The notes: a model not told the origin generated them from the sequence alone. A stretch of 64,000 nt of DNA from Cephalotus follicularis (GCA_001972305.1 BDDD01002371.1:15245-79244), one strand, 5' to 3'. Numbered from the stretch's first letter, positions 31,372 to 43,794 are shown. Translations and numbers: made by a program.

Positions 31372-32011
31372 TGTTGAGCCAAATAGCAGAATGCAAGATG
31401 GCAGACTAGACGAAAAATGTAGAACAGTAGACAAAATAAAATAAAAACACAAGATTCAGTGTGTTCTACGTCCACTGGCGAGGGAGAAAAAATCCATTAA
31501 AACAAACCAAAGAGTTACAAGTTACAAGATCGAATCGATTACAAAGACAAAGATGTCAAACTCTCTCTCACAAAACTATTATGTATTGTGTGTTCACTCT
31601 TTACTTTACATTAAACGAGAACTGCATATATATAGACTTACAAAGTCCTAATCTGACTTGCAAAAGGAATCCTAATCTGACGCATAGAAGGAGTCCTACT
31701 TCTAATATGTTTAGTATAGGCAGAGCCGAGTGCTCTGACTACCTTCCAACGAGGCCTGCCAAAGAGCTGGGAGCTCTGACCTTCGTCCATTGAGGTCTAC
31801 CAAAAAGCTGAGTGCTCTGACCTCTCTCCATTGAGGTCTGCCAAAGAGCTGAGCGCTCTGACCTCTCTCCATTTAGGTCTGCTCGATAGCTGAGAGCTCT
31901 AACTTTGTTCCACTGAAGTCTGTCGAAGAACTGGGAAGTCTGCCAAAGAGCTGGGAGCTCTGATTTCCTTCTTTGGAGTGGGTCGGACCAAAATTCAAGA
32001 CATATTTAACA
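31372..32011 (-). repeat. 3' LTR of element I
   Basis: TGTTGAGCC to CATATTTAACA, 640 bp. The PPT (read on minus as CCAATGTGGAGATT) lies directly to its right. It contains about six 41-bp minisatellite units at 31720-31980. Confidence 0.9.
31720..31980 (-). repeat. 41-bp minisatellite in the LTR of I (six units)
   Basis: Units follow the pattern CCATTGAGGTCTGCCAAAGA, GCTGAGYGCTCTGACCTCT. The partner LTR has about five units (36585-36790), so one unit was gained or lost after insertion. Confidence 0.85.
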
Positions 32012-32389
32012 AATCTCCACATTGGCTTGAATTTCTAAGTGTCAAGAAGTCAAACACATTCTCCCAAAAGCTTTAAGCTTACGTGAGCGAACTCCGTGTA
32101 AGAAACAAGAGATGCAACAAAAGAAGGTGTTCACTTCAACGAACCGAACGTGAAAATCCTTTCTCTTCTCGCCATCAAAGCCCCCAAAGGGGCACAGATC
32201 AAACAAGTATGACAATCAAGTTCAAGCAATGCTTAAACTTGTTGGCGGGGACTGGCTTAGTCAACATATCAACGGGATTGTCAGCAGTACCAACCTTCTT
32301 CACTGTAATATTTCTATCAATGATTGCTTCTTGGATTAAATGGTACCTGACATCAATGTGCTTGGTCCTCTCATGATATACTTGGTTTT

Positions 32390-33709
32390 TGGTTAAGTAT
32401 ATAGCACTCTGATTGTCACAAAAGACAACAGAGCTTGCTTCCTGCGAAGCCCAAGTTCCAGAACAAGATTCCTCAACAACACAGCTTCTTTCACTGCTCT
32501 TGCTACTGTCATGTACTCTGCCTCTGTAGTAGACAAGGCAACAGTCGACTCTAAGGTTGACCTCTAAGTAATAGCTGAACCCAACAGGGTGAAGATATAC
32601 CCAGTTAATGATCTCTTTTTATCGAGGTCACCAGCGTAGTCAGAATCCACAAAGCCCACAACTGTGGTTCCATTCGAACTATCTCTATCAAAGACTAAAC
32701 CTAAATCCATTGTTCCTTTAAGATACCTGAGTATCCATTTCACTGACTGCCAATGGACCTTTCCCGGATTCACCACATATCTGCTAACCACGCTAACTAC
32801 CTGTGCAATATCAGGATGAGTGCAGACCATCGCATACATAATTCTACCTACTGCACTGGAATATGGGATATGAGACATCGCAGACTCCTTGGCCTCTGAC
32901 TGAGGTGAATGTAAAGCTAAGAGTCTGAAATGGGATGCCAACGGTGTACTGACATACTTTGCGTTCTGTATGCCAAACCTCTCGAGTACCTTCTCAATAT
33001 ACCTCATATGCGAGAGATATAGCTTCCCTGCTTTCTTGTCCCTTTGAATTTTCATTCCTAAGATCTTCTTGGCAGGCCTAAGATCTTTCATCTCAAACTC
33101 CTCACTGAGCTACTTCTTCAAAACCAATACCTCTGACATGTTCTTCGTACCAATGAGCATGTCATCCACGTATAAGAGGAGATAGACAAAGGAGCCATCA
33201 GTAAGTTGTCTGAAGTAGACACAACTGTCATAGGTGCTCCTCTGATAACCGTGCCAAATCATAAAACTGTCAAATCTCTTATACCACTGTCTTGGGGACT
33301 GTTTCAGACCATACAAAGATTTCTTCAATCTACAGACGTGGTCTTCTCTGCCTTCTACAGAATACCCTTCTGGCTGAACCATGTAGATAGTCTACTCAAG
33401 CTCGCCATGCAGAAATGCAGTCTTGACATCAAGCTGCTCAAGCTCTAAATCATACAGAGCAACCATGGCCAGTAACACATGAATGGATATGTGTTTCACC
33501 ACCGGAGAGAACACTTCATCGTAGTCGATTCCCTCTTTCTGGGTGTAGCCTTTAGCTACAAGTCGTGCCTTGAATCTTACATTTTCAACCCCTGGTATTC
33601 CTTCCTTTTTCTTGAAGACCCATTTGCTTCCAATGGTTCTTTTTCCCTTAGGCAGCTCTACCAAATCCCAAGTCTGATTCTTGTCTAAAGATTCTAGTTC
33701 TTCAACCAT
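32390..33709 (-). pseudogene. RT and RNase H of element I
   Basis: Minus strand: [20 protein letters not shown] (33700), [54 protein letters not shown] (33330), catalytic YVDDMLIG intact near 33165. Then DLRPAKKILGMKIQRDKKAG, SAVGRIMYAMVCTHPDIAQ, and RNase H DSDYAGDLDKKRSLTGY (about 32630) with STTEAEY near 32515. A frameshift or stop lies near 33385, another near 33108, and one after 32564. Motifs are typical of the Tork lineage. Confidence 0.9.
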
Positions 33710-33739
33710 TGCAATAGCCCACTTCTCTTACTCTGGGCC

Positions 33740-35301
33740 AGTGACAGCCTCAGTATAGGCAGAGGGTTCCTGAATACCCATGTCTTCTGCTGTCGTTAGA
33801 GCATAGGTCACCAAGTCATAGTACATATATCTCTGAGGGGGCCGTATCTGCCTCATTTCTCTGCCAGTAGCTATAGAATAAGGTTGCTCAACCTCCTCTG
33901 CTGCTTCCTCCTCTGAAAACACTATTAATAATGGGTTGACTCAAGGCATTATGAGATGCCTTCTCTGCTGGAAGTTCCACCAGAAGCTCCACCTCATTCT
34001 TATCATTTTTCTGTTTACCTGCAGACTCTTCAACAACCTTCCTGTGATCAAGCATAAGTATTTCATTAAAAGTAACATCCCTACCAATAATGAATTTAAA
34101 AGAGTCTGGTTCCTGGCACCATAAACGGTAACCTTTCACCCCATCGGCATACCCTACAAATAAGCACTTCTTTGCTCTAGGTTCAAGCTTACCATCTTAA
34201 ACGTGATAATAAGCAGGGCATCCAAAAACTTTTAAATTGAATAGTCACTAGGCTTACTTGACCATATCTCAAAAGGAGTCTTGCATTCAATTGTTGTTGA
34301 AGGAGAGTGATTCACCAAATAACAAGTTGTGTTAATAGCGTCAGCCCAAAAATCCTTCCCCATGTCTGCATTAGAGAGCATGCATCTTGCTCTCTCCAAA
34401 AGAGTCTTGTTCATGAGCTCTGCCACCCGATTCTGCGAAGGAGTGTGCCTAACAGTACGGTGTCGTACTATCCCTGAATTTACGCAAAACTCATTGAACT
34501 CACAACCACAAAACTCAAGACCATTGTCGGTCCTAAGACGTTTGATCTTCTTTCCAGTTTGATTCTTCGCCAGAGCTTTCCACTTCTTGAAGGTTTCAAA
34601 CACGTCACTCTTTCTCTTCAGAAAATAAACCCAAACCTTCATGGAGTAATCATCGATAAACGTCACAAAATAAAGTGCACCACCCTTAGATGGAACCTGT
34701 GCTGGTCCCCACAATCATAATGGATATAATCGAGTGTGCCCTTTGTCGAATGCGTTCCTATGTTGAATTTTACTCTGCACTGCTTGCCAATAACACAGTG
34801 CTCACAAAAGTCTAGTGAGGTCGTCTGCTACCCATAGAGTAAACCATGTTTACTCAAAGTTGTCATGCCACACTCACTCATATGGCCCAAACGCATATGC
34901 CACAGTTTCATTTGATCATCTTCAGAAACTGAACTGGATGCGACATCAACAGAACCCATCACGGTGCTAGCCTGCAAGTGATAAAGGTGATTTACTTTGT
35001 TACCCTTCATCACAACAAGATTGTCTTTGGAGACTTTAAGTACTCCACCTCTACCGGTGTATACACAACCTATGGAATCCAAACTGCCCAACGAGATCAG
35101 ATTTTTCTTTAACTCTAGTATATGTCTTACTTCTGTCAGAGTTCTCACTGCTCCGTCATGACACTTGATTGGAACAGTACCAATACACATGGTCTTGCAT
35201 ACAATATCGTTGCCCATCAAAACTGATCCACCACTCACTGATTCATACGTCGTGAACCAGGCTCTATTTGGGCACATGTGGAATGATGCTCCCGAATCCA
35301 T
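33740..35301 (-). pseudogene. Protease, pre-integrase and integrase of element I
   Basis: Protease: MDSGASFHMC at the right end (35301) with the DSG active site. The pre-integrase LWHMRLGHMSECG is near 34890. The integrase core holds FIDDYSMKVWVYF, LRTDNGLEF and TPSQNRVAELMNKTLLE (34690-34390), so all three acidic catalytic positions are readable. The frame is interrupted between 34828 and 34714 and again after 34232. The integrase C-terminal VMLDHRKVV-type linker runs to 33740. Confidence 0.88.
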
Positions 35302-35429
35302 AATCCAGACTTCATCTGAAAGACTAACAGCAGAACAAACTTTAAGAACATTGTCTGACGTATCAGACTCCTTACCATTTGCAACAATCGCCGAATCCGA
35401 CCCCTGACCATGCTACTTCTCCTTTCTCT

Positions 35430-36179
35430 TGAGCAAAGGACATAATGCCCTATCTTGTGGCAATAGTAACACTCAACGTTGTTCTTCTCCACTGCTGGCC
35501 TATCCCCGCTGGCCTGGATTTAGAACGACTACCATATCTGCCTCGAGCAGACTAATCCCTATTCTTGGTCCTGCCCCTCACAATCAAACCATCTGCCTTA
35601 TCATCAATAGCTTTACCCTTCAACTTTGTCCTTAGTTCGGCAGAGTTCAAAGAGGCCTTAACATCCTCTAAAGTTATGGACTCCCGTCCATAAAGCATCG
35701 AATTCACAAAGTTTTCATACGAAGCTGGCATTGAACATAACACAAGCAAAGCTTGATCTTCATCCTCGAGTTTAATATCCAGATTTTTCATATCTAAGAC
35801 AATTTTATTAAACTCATCTAAATGGTCTTGAACATGAGTACCTTCACGCATCTTTAGGGTATAAAGACGCTGCTTCAAATACAATCTCGACGTAAAAGAT
35901 TTCTTCATGTAGAGACTTTCGAGTTTCTTCCAAAGACCACCCATCGTTTCTTTATCGGCAACTTCTCACAGTACCTCATCGTCAAGGGACAACTGAATCG
36001 CGCTCTGTGCCTTCTCGTCCATCTCTTCGATTTCAGCCGAGGTCATGTCGTCTGGATATTTTTCGTCCAGCACCCTGACCGTACCATCTCGCCTTAATAA
36101 AGCCTTCATCTTTATTCTCCATAATCCAAAGTTGTTTTCCGTCGAACGAAGTAACCTGAAACTTCAAGGATGCCATCAT
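35430..36179 (-). pseudogene. Gag of element I
   Basis: Starts MMASLKFQVTSFDG (36179 leftwards), then the conserved ALLRRDGTVRVLDEKYPDDM, LWKKLESLYMKKSFTSRLYLKQRLY, HLDEFNKIVLDMKNLDIKLEDEDQALLVLCSMPASYE and, near 35470, a zinc knuckle CYYCHKIGHYVLC whose last position appears shifted. A TGA near 35965 and a frame change before the knuckle break it. Part of the usual N-terminal 'W-xx-K-M' block is missing near 36110. Confidence 0.85.
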
Positions 36180-36204
36180 GACGAACCTTAAAATCGAATC
36201 TAAC

Positions 36205-36216
36205 GCTCTGATACCA
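36205..36216 (-). other. Primer-binding site of element I (initiator Met-tRNA)
   Basis: Read on minus: TGGTATCAGAGC, three bases inside the LTR end. It is an exact match to the usual plant Met-tRNA primer site and fixes the element's orientation. Confidence 0.92.
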
Positions 36217-36219
36217 GTT

Positions 36220-36809
36220 TGTTGAACCAAAAAGTGGAATACAAGATGGCAGACCAAACAAAAAACGCAGAACAGTAGACAAAACAAAATAAAAACACAA
36301 GATTTACGTGGTTCGATCAACGTGATCTACGTCTACGGGCGGGGAGAAGAAATCCACTAAAACAAACGAAAGAGTTACAAGTTACAAGATTGAATCAATC
36401 ACAAAGACAAAGCTTGTCAAACTCTCTGTCACAAAACTATTATGTATTGTGTGTTCACTCTCTACTTTACATCAAGCAAGAACCGCTTATATACAGACTC
36501 ACAAAGTCCTAATATGACTTGCAAAAAGAGTCATAATCTGACGCGTAGAAGGAGTCCTACTTCTAATATGTTTAGTATAGGCAGAGCTGAGTGCTCTGAC
36601 TACTTTCCAACGAGGTCTGCCAAAGAGTTGGGAAATCTGACCTTCGTCCATTGAGGTCTGCCAAAGAGTTGAGTGATCTGACCTCTCTCCACTGAGGTCT
36701 GTCCAATAGCTGAGAGCTCTGACTTCATTCCACTAAAGTCTGCCGAAGAGCTGGGAAGTCTGCCAAAGAGCTGGAGCTCTGACTTCCTTCTCTGGAGCGG
36801 GTTAGAACA
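36220..36809 (-). repeat. 5' LTR of element I
   Basis: TGTTGAACC to GGGTTAGAACA, 590 bp. It has about five 41-bp minisatellite units (36585-36790) and lacks about 20 bp near its outer end compared with the left LTR. Confidence 0.85.
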
Positions 36810-36814
36810 TAGTT

Positions 36815-37354
36815 CTATTTGCATAAACCTTAGAGAATTTCTTTTGATAGAAATTTCGCTATCAAACTGGATTAGTCAGTACATGGCAATAACAGTCAAC
36901 AAGGGCCTACCAATGTGTTTGTGATAAAATTTTTCAGATGTTAGTTAATTTTCTTTTGATTGTAAAATATTCGTTTTTGTCGTGTTTGGAGTAATGTTGT
37001 GTTACTTAGTGGTTGTTGTGCTCATTCTCTTATTTTTACATCTTTTTTGAGATGATGAGTTGTAATCTGCAAGGGAATTGAGAGTGTGCTCGCCTGGTCT
37101 AGAGTTTGGTAGCTTCTGGATATTCGTATTTAACTATTGAGATATGTGTTCTCTTTTCTTTTTCTGATATTAGTTTTGGAGATTATTTTAGGTTTGATTA
37201 TGAAGTTTAGAGGTTATTTTAGTTTATGAGGTGAAGTATTATGACTTCAGGATAGTTTAGTTAATTTATTATTGAGATACTAAATTTCTATAAGTAAATC
37301 TTATAAAGGATATTTTTGTTTAGTTTAGCCTTGCATCCTTGTATGGTTATACTT
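36815..37354. other. No gene seen
   Basis: AT-rich sequence without coding or repeat structure that I recognise; the pre-insertion flank of element I. Confidence 0.5.
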
Positions 37355-37760
37355 TGTTGGTGTGCGACATCTGTTGCACCTGGTTTGGGGCATGACGACC
37401 ACTTCATCGTGAATTGATGTGTATACTGACACATGATTGTAATTGTGTTTTATTTAAATTCAAAAGTTGCAACTGTACCAGATAAGAAACTGTCACATAG
37501 TCATGCCATTTTTGAATTTAAACACAAAAATATATCTAACACTTAACAAATTATACAATTATAAGTGAAACGTACCAAGTGTGCCTGTAGATGTGCCTTG
37601 TACACCACTCACACGCTTGTATGAGCCTGTTGTACCATAATACTAGTGTTATAAGACATCAGTCTAATAGAATGTATTCACTTATATGTCCTTCAAAGTT
37701 CTCAATCCTTTTCAACGCGGGATAATATTCCCACATCTTATATTATAGTCTATACCAACA
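37355..37760 (-). repeat. 3' LTR of copia K
   Basis: TGTTGGT at 37355 and ACCAACA ending at 37760 form a perfect 7-bp terminal inverted repeat (406 bp). On its right lies the minus-strand polypurine tract (TAGGGGGGAT), so it is the 3' LTR of a minus-strand element. Confidence 0.75.
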
Positions 37761-38656
37761 ATCCCCCCTAGATTATACTATACTGTTACAGCCTAATCAA
37801 ATAATATTATTATGCATAGAAGAAAATATCTTTCTATTTACACCTTCAATTAGTGTAATCATTTTAAAGTCCTACTAAATTTATTAGTGTCCTAATATTA
37901 AACCAACACTTCTTGTACCAGAACCGAAAATACTACACACGTAATACTATACAGTTTCATTACGAGTTTCCAAAACTGCCTTACCATTGTTATGGCATGT
38001 GCTAATGTTGATTTCATGAATATTTACAAGAGTAAACCCCAAACTCTTGTTGAAGCGGCACCACTTCAATATTCTATCGGTGGAGTTTCCTCATGTCCGT
38101 GTTACTATAGACATCTTTATATTAATCAGCTCCATTGAGAGTCTTTGACTCACCCTTCACCTTTCATAACAATTCACATCGAATATCCTTGGACTAGGAT
38201 CCACGATTATTTATGGTGCCAAACAAACACACATCAATAATTTGTTATTACTCATTAAACTTTAAGATTAGTTTTACTAAATCAAAGTTGTGTTATCATT
38301 ACTGGTGTCTATTCATAAGGGTTTCAGTCCCATTCCACTTGATATCAATTTAACAATGTCTCTTGGCAATCCTTTTGTAAAAGGATCTGCCAAATTATTA
38401 ACAGACTTTACATAAATCCACTTGAGATCAACTCTTGAATATGATCATGTCTCAAGCTTATATGTTTAGATATACCATTGTAAATGCTATTATATGCACT
38501 AGACATAGCAGCCTCATTGTTACAATGCAAGGAGATAGTTGACATTGATTGTGGTCACACTTCATATCCAATAATAGATTCCTTAGCCATTTTTTTTGGT
38601 ACATCAGACAAACGAAATCCCGCAATCTAACCTCTCACAGAGGTAATACCCGCTAT
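37761..38656 (-). pseudogene. RNase H end of copia K
   Basis: Minus frame: PQSMSTISLHCNNEAAMSSA (about 38560-38500), SKHISLRHDHIQELISSGF, then KSVNNLADPFTKGLPRDIVK and SSGMGLKPL (about 38405-38330). The usual catalytic CDNEA reads CNNEA and a stop precedes KSVNN. The fragment is cut at 38657 by LTR J. Confidence 0.8.
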
Positions 38657-39655
38657 TGTTAGGGATAAGTTCTGTATATTAGATTATCTTTTAATAATAA
38701 CTGTGTGTAATAGAATTTTTAATGTTTAATAAATGATGTTTTTTATATTAATCAATGACAAGTGCTCTTTTATATATGTTTATATATATAATAATGAATG
38801 TTCATAGAATTAAGTATGATGACCAAGACCATGATGAGATCATGCTGTGAGACTTAGCACATCAACAAGTTTATTCTAGAATCTTCCTAGTCATAGGATT
38901 ACATACATGAACATGTGTAATCCAGTTAGACTGACTCGTTGTATATCAGCTCGTTGAAGAGGTTGACTATTCTTACAAGTCATCATGTAGTGAATATATG
39001 ACATACACATGGGTGCTCATTATATTATGAGTTCACTGAAGTGACTCGCAGTAAGAAGTCCTGTATGGAGTTTTACTTAAATGTCAGACATACTTTTTGT
39101 AATACAGTAGTGTGGGAGGTCCTTAGACTTGATCCACCACTTGATATCTTGTGTATAAGATATCATGCTTTGATAATACTTAAGTACGTCTTCTAACCAT
39201 GAGGAGTATGCAGATATTAATTGGGCAGGATAAATTACGCATAAAGATATGTGAGTGAGCAATATGGGATTTACCACTCCAAGTAAAGTGAATTTATGCT
39301 TATGGTTATGAGCTGTAAGATTTCCTACCCATGATTAAAAAGGTATTGGAATGATGATTTCAGTATCAGAGATCAATTAATTAGAAAGAGTTTCTAATTT
39401 GATCGTGATAGCTAGTTACCTACGATATCATTTTAATGAATAAACTATTAGGGCCCGACATGTACATTGCCCTATGTTTAATTCAAACATTGTCGGTAGA
39501 GGGATTATACGTACACATAACTATAGTTCGAGGTTCAAGGTTATATTCAAATTACCTTGGAGTCAATATGCATTGCTAGATCTCGATGTTGATCAGTGGG
39601 ATAACCGAGATTAATTGATTATTAATCTCATTTTATTAAGTCTTTTGATTATAAT
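38657..39655 (+). repeat. LTR of element J, segment 1
   Basis: Begins TGTTAGGGATAAG. It continues at 47302-47877 and 50853-50983 once nested elements C and L (with their duplications) are removed, giving an LTR of about 1.7 kb. No coding potential. Confidence 0.65.
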
Positions 39656-39778
39656 TGTTGACGTTTTAGTCTCAATCCCAGTTTTGATGATAACATATTT
39701 GCTTCTAACTATTTTACTTTATGTGCAAGATACTTAACAAACTCATAAAAATGCAAAAAGGCAGTTTCAGATGAAAGA

Positions 39779-40395
39779 TATTGACGTCATTGAAGGAAGA
39801 CATCGACGCCTTTAAAGCACCAGCAGTTATAGGTAGTTATTCTTGAAAGACATCGATCTCATTCCAAAAAGACATCGACGCCTTCATCCTTAAAAGTTAC
39901 AGGTCGTTTTTCAACAAAGACATCGATCCCTTTCAGAGAAGACATCGACGTCTTTAACCCAAAAAGTTACAGGTCGATTTTAAACAAAGACATCGATCTT
40001 TTTCATTGAAGACATCGACGGTTTTCATCAAAGACATTGATCCCTTCAGAAAGACATCGATGTGTTTAATGCACCAAAGTTACAGGTTGTTTTTTATCAT
40101 AGACATCGAGTATTTCCTACAAAGACATCGACTCCAAAGTAAAAGACATCGATCCCTTTTCAAAGACATCGATGTGTTTTTCGTGACTTCTATTTTTCCA
40201 GAAAAGACATCGACGCAGTTTGAAGACGTCGATGTGTTGCTCATATCTTCAAAGTCTGGCAACAACTCCAGCAAAGACATCGACGTCTTTTATAGACATC
40301 GACGTCTTCAGACAAAATTACGCCCTGAATGCTAGCAACGGCTAGTTAACTGATGAAGACATCGACGCTTATCAAAAGACATCGACATCTTTACT
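39779..40395 (+). repeat. ACATCGAYG palindrome array in the LTR of C
   Basis: About 20 copies of AAAGACATCGACGTCTTT-type motifs in about 620 bp, often paired 20 bp apart. The same array is in the 3' LTR (46141-46765). The core differs from that of element A. Confidence 0.9.
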
Positions 40396-40486
40396 CCAAC
40401 GGCTACATAACAGAGTTTACAGATTGTCATCAGTTTTCAATTCAAAATCTCCATAATTTAAGCAACGGATACATGGATTGTTTAGC

Positions 40487-40495
40487 TATATAAAG
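40487..40495 (+). promoter_or_regulatory. TATA box of LTR C
   Basis: TATATAAAG downstream of the palindrome array; the copy in the 3' LTR is at 46854-46862. Transcription would start about 30 bp later. Confidence 0.7.
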
Positions 40496-40702
40496 GAGGG
40501 TTCAAGGCTTCAGAAATCATTAAGAAACAAAGTAATCAAGCAATCAAGCAAGCTACATTTTACAATATCAAAGTGTTCTTAAGCTTCTCCAAAAAGCCCA
40601 TAGCTTTATCTTCTGGTTTTCTTTGTAATTCTCTCTTGTTCTTTGTTGTAAGCCAAACCTACTGAGAGGGTACATTGTAAACACATTACAAACTTGTAAA
40701 AG

Positions 40703-42286
40703 GGTAACAACTACAGTCACTGGAAAGCAAAGATGACAATCTTCATCCAAGCGCTTGACTTCAACTTATGGGACATCATCATTGACGACCCTGAACTCCC
40801 TCAAATTATAACAAAAGAAGATGCCAAATCACTTAAACCTAGAAGTCTATACACCGATGAGGATAGAAAAAAGGTACAACTAAATGCCAAAGCTAAACAT
40901 GTAATAATATGTGCCCTGAATTCAAATGAATTCAATAGAGTTTCCTCATGCGCTACCGCAAAGGAGATGTGGGATAGACTTGAGGTGACTTATGAGGGAA
41001 CCAATCAGGTAAAAGATGCTAAAATAAATATGCTAGTTGGAGAATATGAAATGTTCTCAATGAAAGAAAATGAAAATATTTCCAGTATGTTTGTTCGCTT
41101 TACCAATATTATTAACTCACTACAATCTTTGAATAAGTGCTACACTAATAGTGAGATGGTAAGAAAGATACTTAGGTGTCTACCTAAAAGTTGGATGCCT
41201 AAAGTCACCGCCATAGAGGAAGCAAAGGACCCGAACACATTGCCACTTGAAGAGCTTCTTGGATCACTTATGACACACGAAATGACAATTAAAAATCATG
41301 AAGATGATGAAGAACAAGATAAGAAGAAAAAGAAAGTCATAGCATTCAAATCTTCTACAGCGGATTCAAGCGAAGAAGATAGTGATGATGAGATGGCCTT
41401 AATAACAAGGAGATTCAAAAAGTACTTAGCAAAGAAGAAGTTTGGCAGCAAAAATCTCTAGAAGTCAACTCCTTCAAAATCTGAGACAAAAAAGGAAGAG
41501 ATCATATGTTTCGAATGCAACAAACCCGGACACTACAAAAGTGAATGTCCGAGGTTGAAGAAAGCCAAGGAAACAATCAAAAAGAAGAGAGCAATGCTAG
41601 CTATATGGTCGGATAGTGATGAATCCAGCTCCGAAGAAGAAGAGAACCAAGAAGTAGCTCAATTAGCATTGATGGCAATCGATGATCTCGATGAAGACGA
41701 AGATGAAAATGAGGTAAACAAACTTCTTGAACTACTTGAACAATTCAGTCTAGAAAATGCATCACTCAAAAAGACTATAAAAACTGTCAATAAAGAAAAT
41801 GCTAGTCTAAAACATGAGATAGAATGTTTATCAAATAAGTCTCTAGATGATAAGGTTATATCTCTTGAAAAAGAAAATGAAACACTTAAATTAGAAGTTG
41901 ATGCTCATAAGAAAACCTTTTCAAAGTTTTCAAACAGTAGTGAAAAACTTGACATCCTACTAGGTCTTCAAAAATGTGTTTTTAATAAAGCTGGCCTAGA
42001 TTATGATGAGATGAACAATGTTAAACACTTTCAAAAATATCTTGAGAAGAAAGACATCAAAAAGACCTCATCTAGCATATCATGTAACTATTGTAATAGA
42101 AATGGTCACACTACACATAATTGTTATCATAAGAAAAATCACATGTATAAAAGAAATAAGTTTAAACAAAACATGTTCTATAAAAATCAAATGTTTAAGA
42201 TAAAAACAATATGGGTTCCAAAAGGAACTTTTATCACTAACCCCCTTGGACCCAAAGCAACTTGGGTACCAAAATCTTCAACCTAA
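40703..42286 (+). pseudogene. Gag of element C, N-terminus deleted
   Basis: The reading frame begins in mid-protein (GNNYSHWKAKMTIFIQALDF) fused to LTR sequence, so no native start survives. The capsid-like region runs to about 41300. An in-frame TAG is at 41459-41461. The zinc knuckle CFECNKPGHYKSEC is near 41510, followed by acidic stretches and a long coiled coil (ENASLKKTIKTVNKENASLK, about 41750-41950). A second CCHC motif, CNYCNRNGHTTHNC, is near 42085, and the end is TWVPKSST. The extended, coiled-coil gag with two knuckles is typical of Sireviruses. The pol frame follows in a different phase. Confidence 0.9.
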
Positions 42287-42303
42287 ATTCATTTGTTTTG
42301 TAG

Positions 42304-43794
42304 ATGTGCCTAAAGACATCATCAAAAAGGAACCGTTGGTATCTTGATAGCGGATGCTTCAAACACATGACGGGGAACAAAAGTTTGTTTATAACTTGGG
42401 AACCTAAAGACGGAGGAAACGTAACATTTGGAGATAATGCAAAAGGAAAAATCATCGGAACAGGTTCAATAGGTAACCAATATATTTCTATTACTAATGT
42501 ATTGCATGTTAAAGGACTCAAACACAATATCTTGAGCATAAGTCAATTGTGTGACAAGAATTGTAGAGTTATTTTTGAAAAACTATCATGTAGAGTCATT
42601 GACAATAATAATAATACCACTAAGTTTATAGGACAAAGAGAAGGCAATGTTTATGTAATAGACATAGATGATCTTCAAAACCAAAATGTTAAATGCCTAG
42701 TTTCTTTAAACGAAGATAGCTGGATGTGGCATAGAAGACTTGGACATGTTAGTATGAGAACAATTTCAAAGATTTTAAAACATGACTTAGTTAAAGGTCT
42801 TCCAAAATTAAATTTTCAAAAAGAGAATGATTTGCTAGTAGTACAAATTTATGTCTATGATATTATTTTTGGATCAACTAACGAATCTTTGTGCAAGAAG
42901 TTTTCTAAAATTATGAAGTCAGAGTTTGAAATGAGCATGATGGGAGAGCTCAATTTCTTCCTTGGACTTCAAGTTAAGCAAACGAAAGAGGGAATCTTCA
43001 TCAACCAAGCTAAATACGTAAAGGAAATACTTAAGAAGTTTGGAATGGAGAACTCAAAGACAAGTAAGACTCCTATAAGCACTTCTACAAAGCTTGACAA
43101 GGACGAACAAGGTAAAAATGTTGATCAAAAGCTTTATAGAAGCATGATAGGTTCGCTATTATATTTAACTACTAGTAGACCTGATATTTTATTTAGTGTT
43201 TGTATGTGTGCATGTTTTTAATCAAATCCTAAAGAATCACACTTGTTTGCGGTTAAACGTATTCTAAAATATCTTGCTTATACACCTACTTCAGGACTGT
43301 GGTATTCACGAGATTCTAGTTTTGATTTGCATGCATACTCAGATGCTGACTTTGGTGGTTATAAGGTTGATCGCAAAAGCACTAGTGGCTCATCCCAATA
43401 CCTAGGAAGTATGCTTGTATCTTGGTTTAGTAAAAAGCAAAATTCTGTTGCTCTTTCTACCACCGAACCAGAATATATTGCCATAGGTAGCTGTTGTGCA
43501 CAGATTTTATGGCAAAAACAACAGTTAGTAGATTATGGTGTTTTTGTGAAACATGTACCTGTAAAATGTGATAACACTAGTAGTATTTGTCTTGCTAAAA
43601 ACCCTGTTCATCACTCAAAGACAAAACACATTGACATTAGGTATCACTTTTTGAGAGAACATGTAGAAAATGGAAATATTGATTTAGAATATGTTTCCAC
43701 CGAAAAACAAATAGCTGACATCTTTACCAAACCTTTAGATGAAAATACTTTTTCAAAGTTTAGAAGAGAACTAGGTTTATGTGAGTTTGAATGA
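42304..43794 (+). pseudogene. Pol of element C: protease, pre-integrase fused to RT C-half and RNase H
   Basis: Protease WYLDSGCFKHMTGNK (42336-42380). The pre-integrase MWHRRLGHVSMRTISKIL ends at about 42820. Directly after, the frame continues in RT (NDLLVVQIYVYDIIFGSTN), so integrase and the front of RT are missing while the frame is kept. The catalytic YVDD reads YVYD (42850-42861). An in-frame TAA sits at 43219-43221. RNase H has YSDADFGG, TTEPEY (usual TTEAEY) and KCDNTSS, and ends TKPLDENTFSKFRRELGLCEFE. Non-functional, yet otherwise well kept. Confidence 0.92.

Larger units (their letters stand above)
31372..36809 (-). mobile_element. Tork-type Ty1/copia element I, nearly complete
   Basis: Minus orientation: 5' LTR at right (36220-36809), PBS, gag, protease, integrase, RT, RNase H, PPT, 3' LTR at left (31372-32011). 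The domain order protease-integrase-RT-RNase H is copia. The flanks TAGTC (31367-31371) and TAGTT (36810-36814) look like a target duplication with one change. Few disabling changes are present, so this copy is younger than B but not intact. Confidence 0.9.
39656..40702 (+). repeat. 5' LTR of element C (last 227 bp deleted)
   Basis: Matches the 3' LTR from its start to ACTTGTAAAAG, then jumps into gag codons. About 27 differences from the 3' LTR over 1047 bp by eye (about 2.6%), mostly transitions. Confidence 0.93.
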
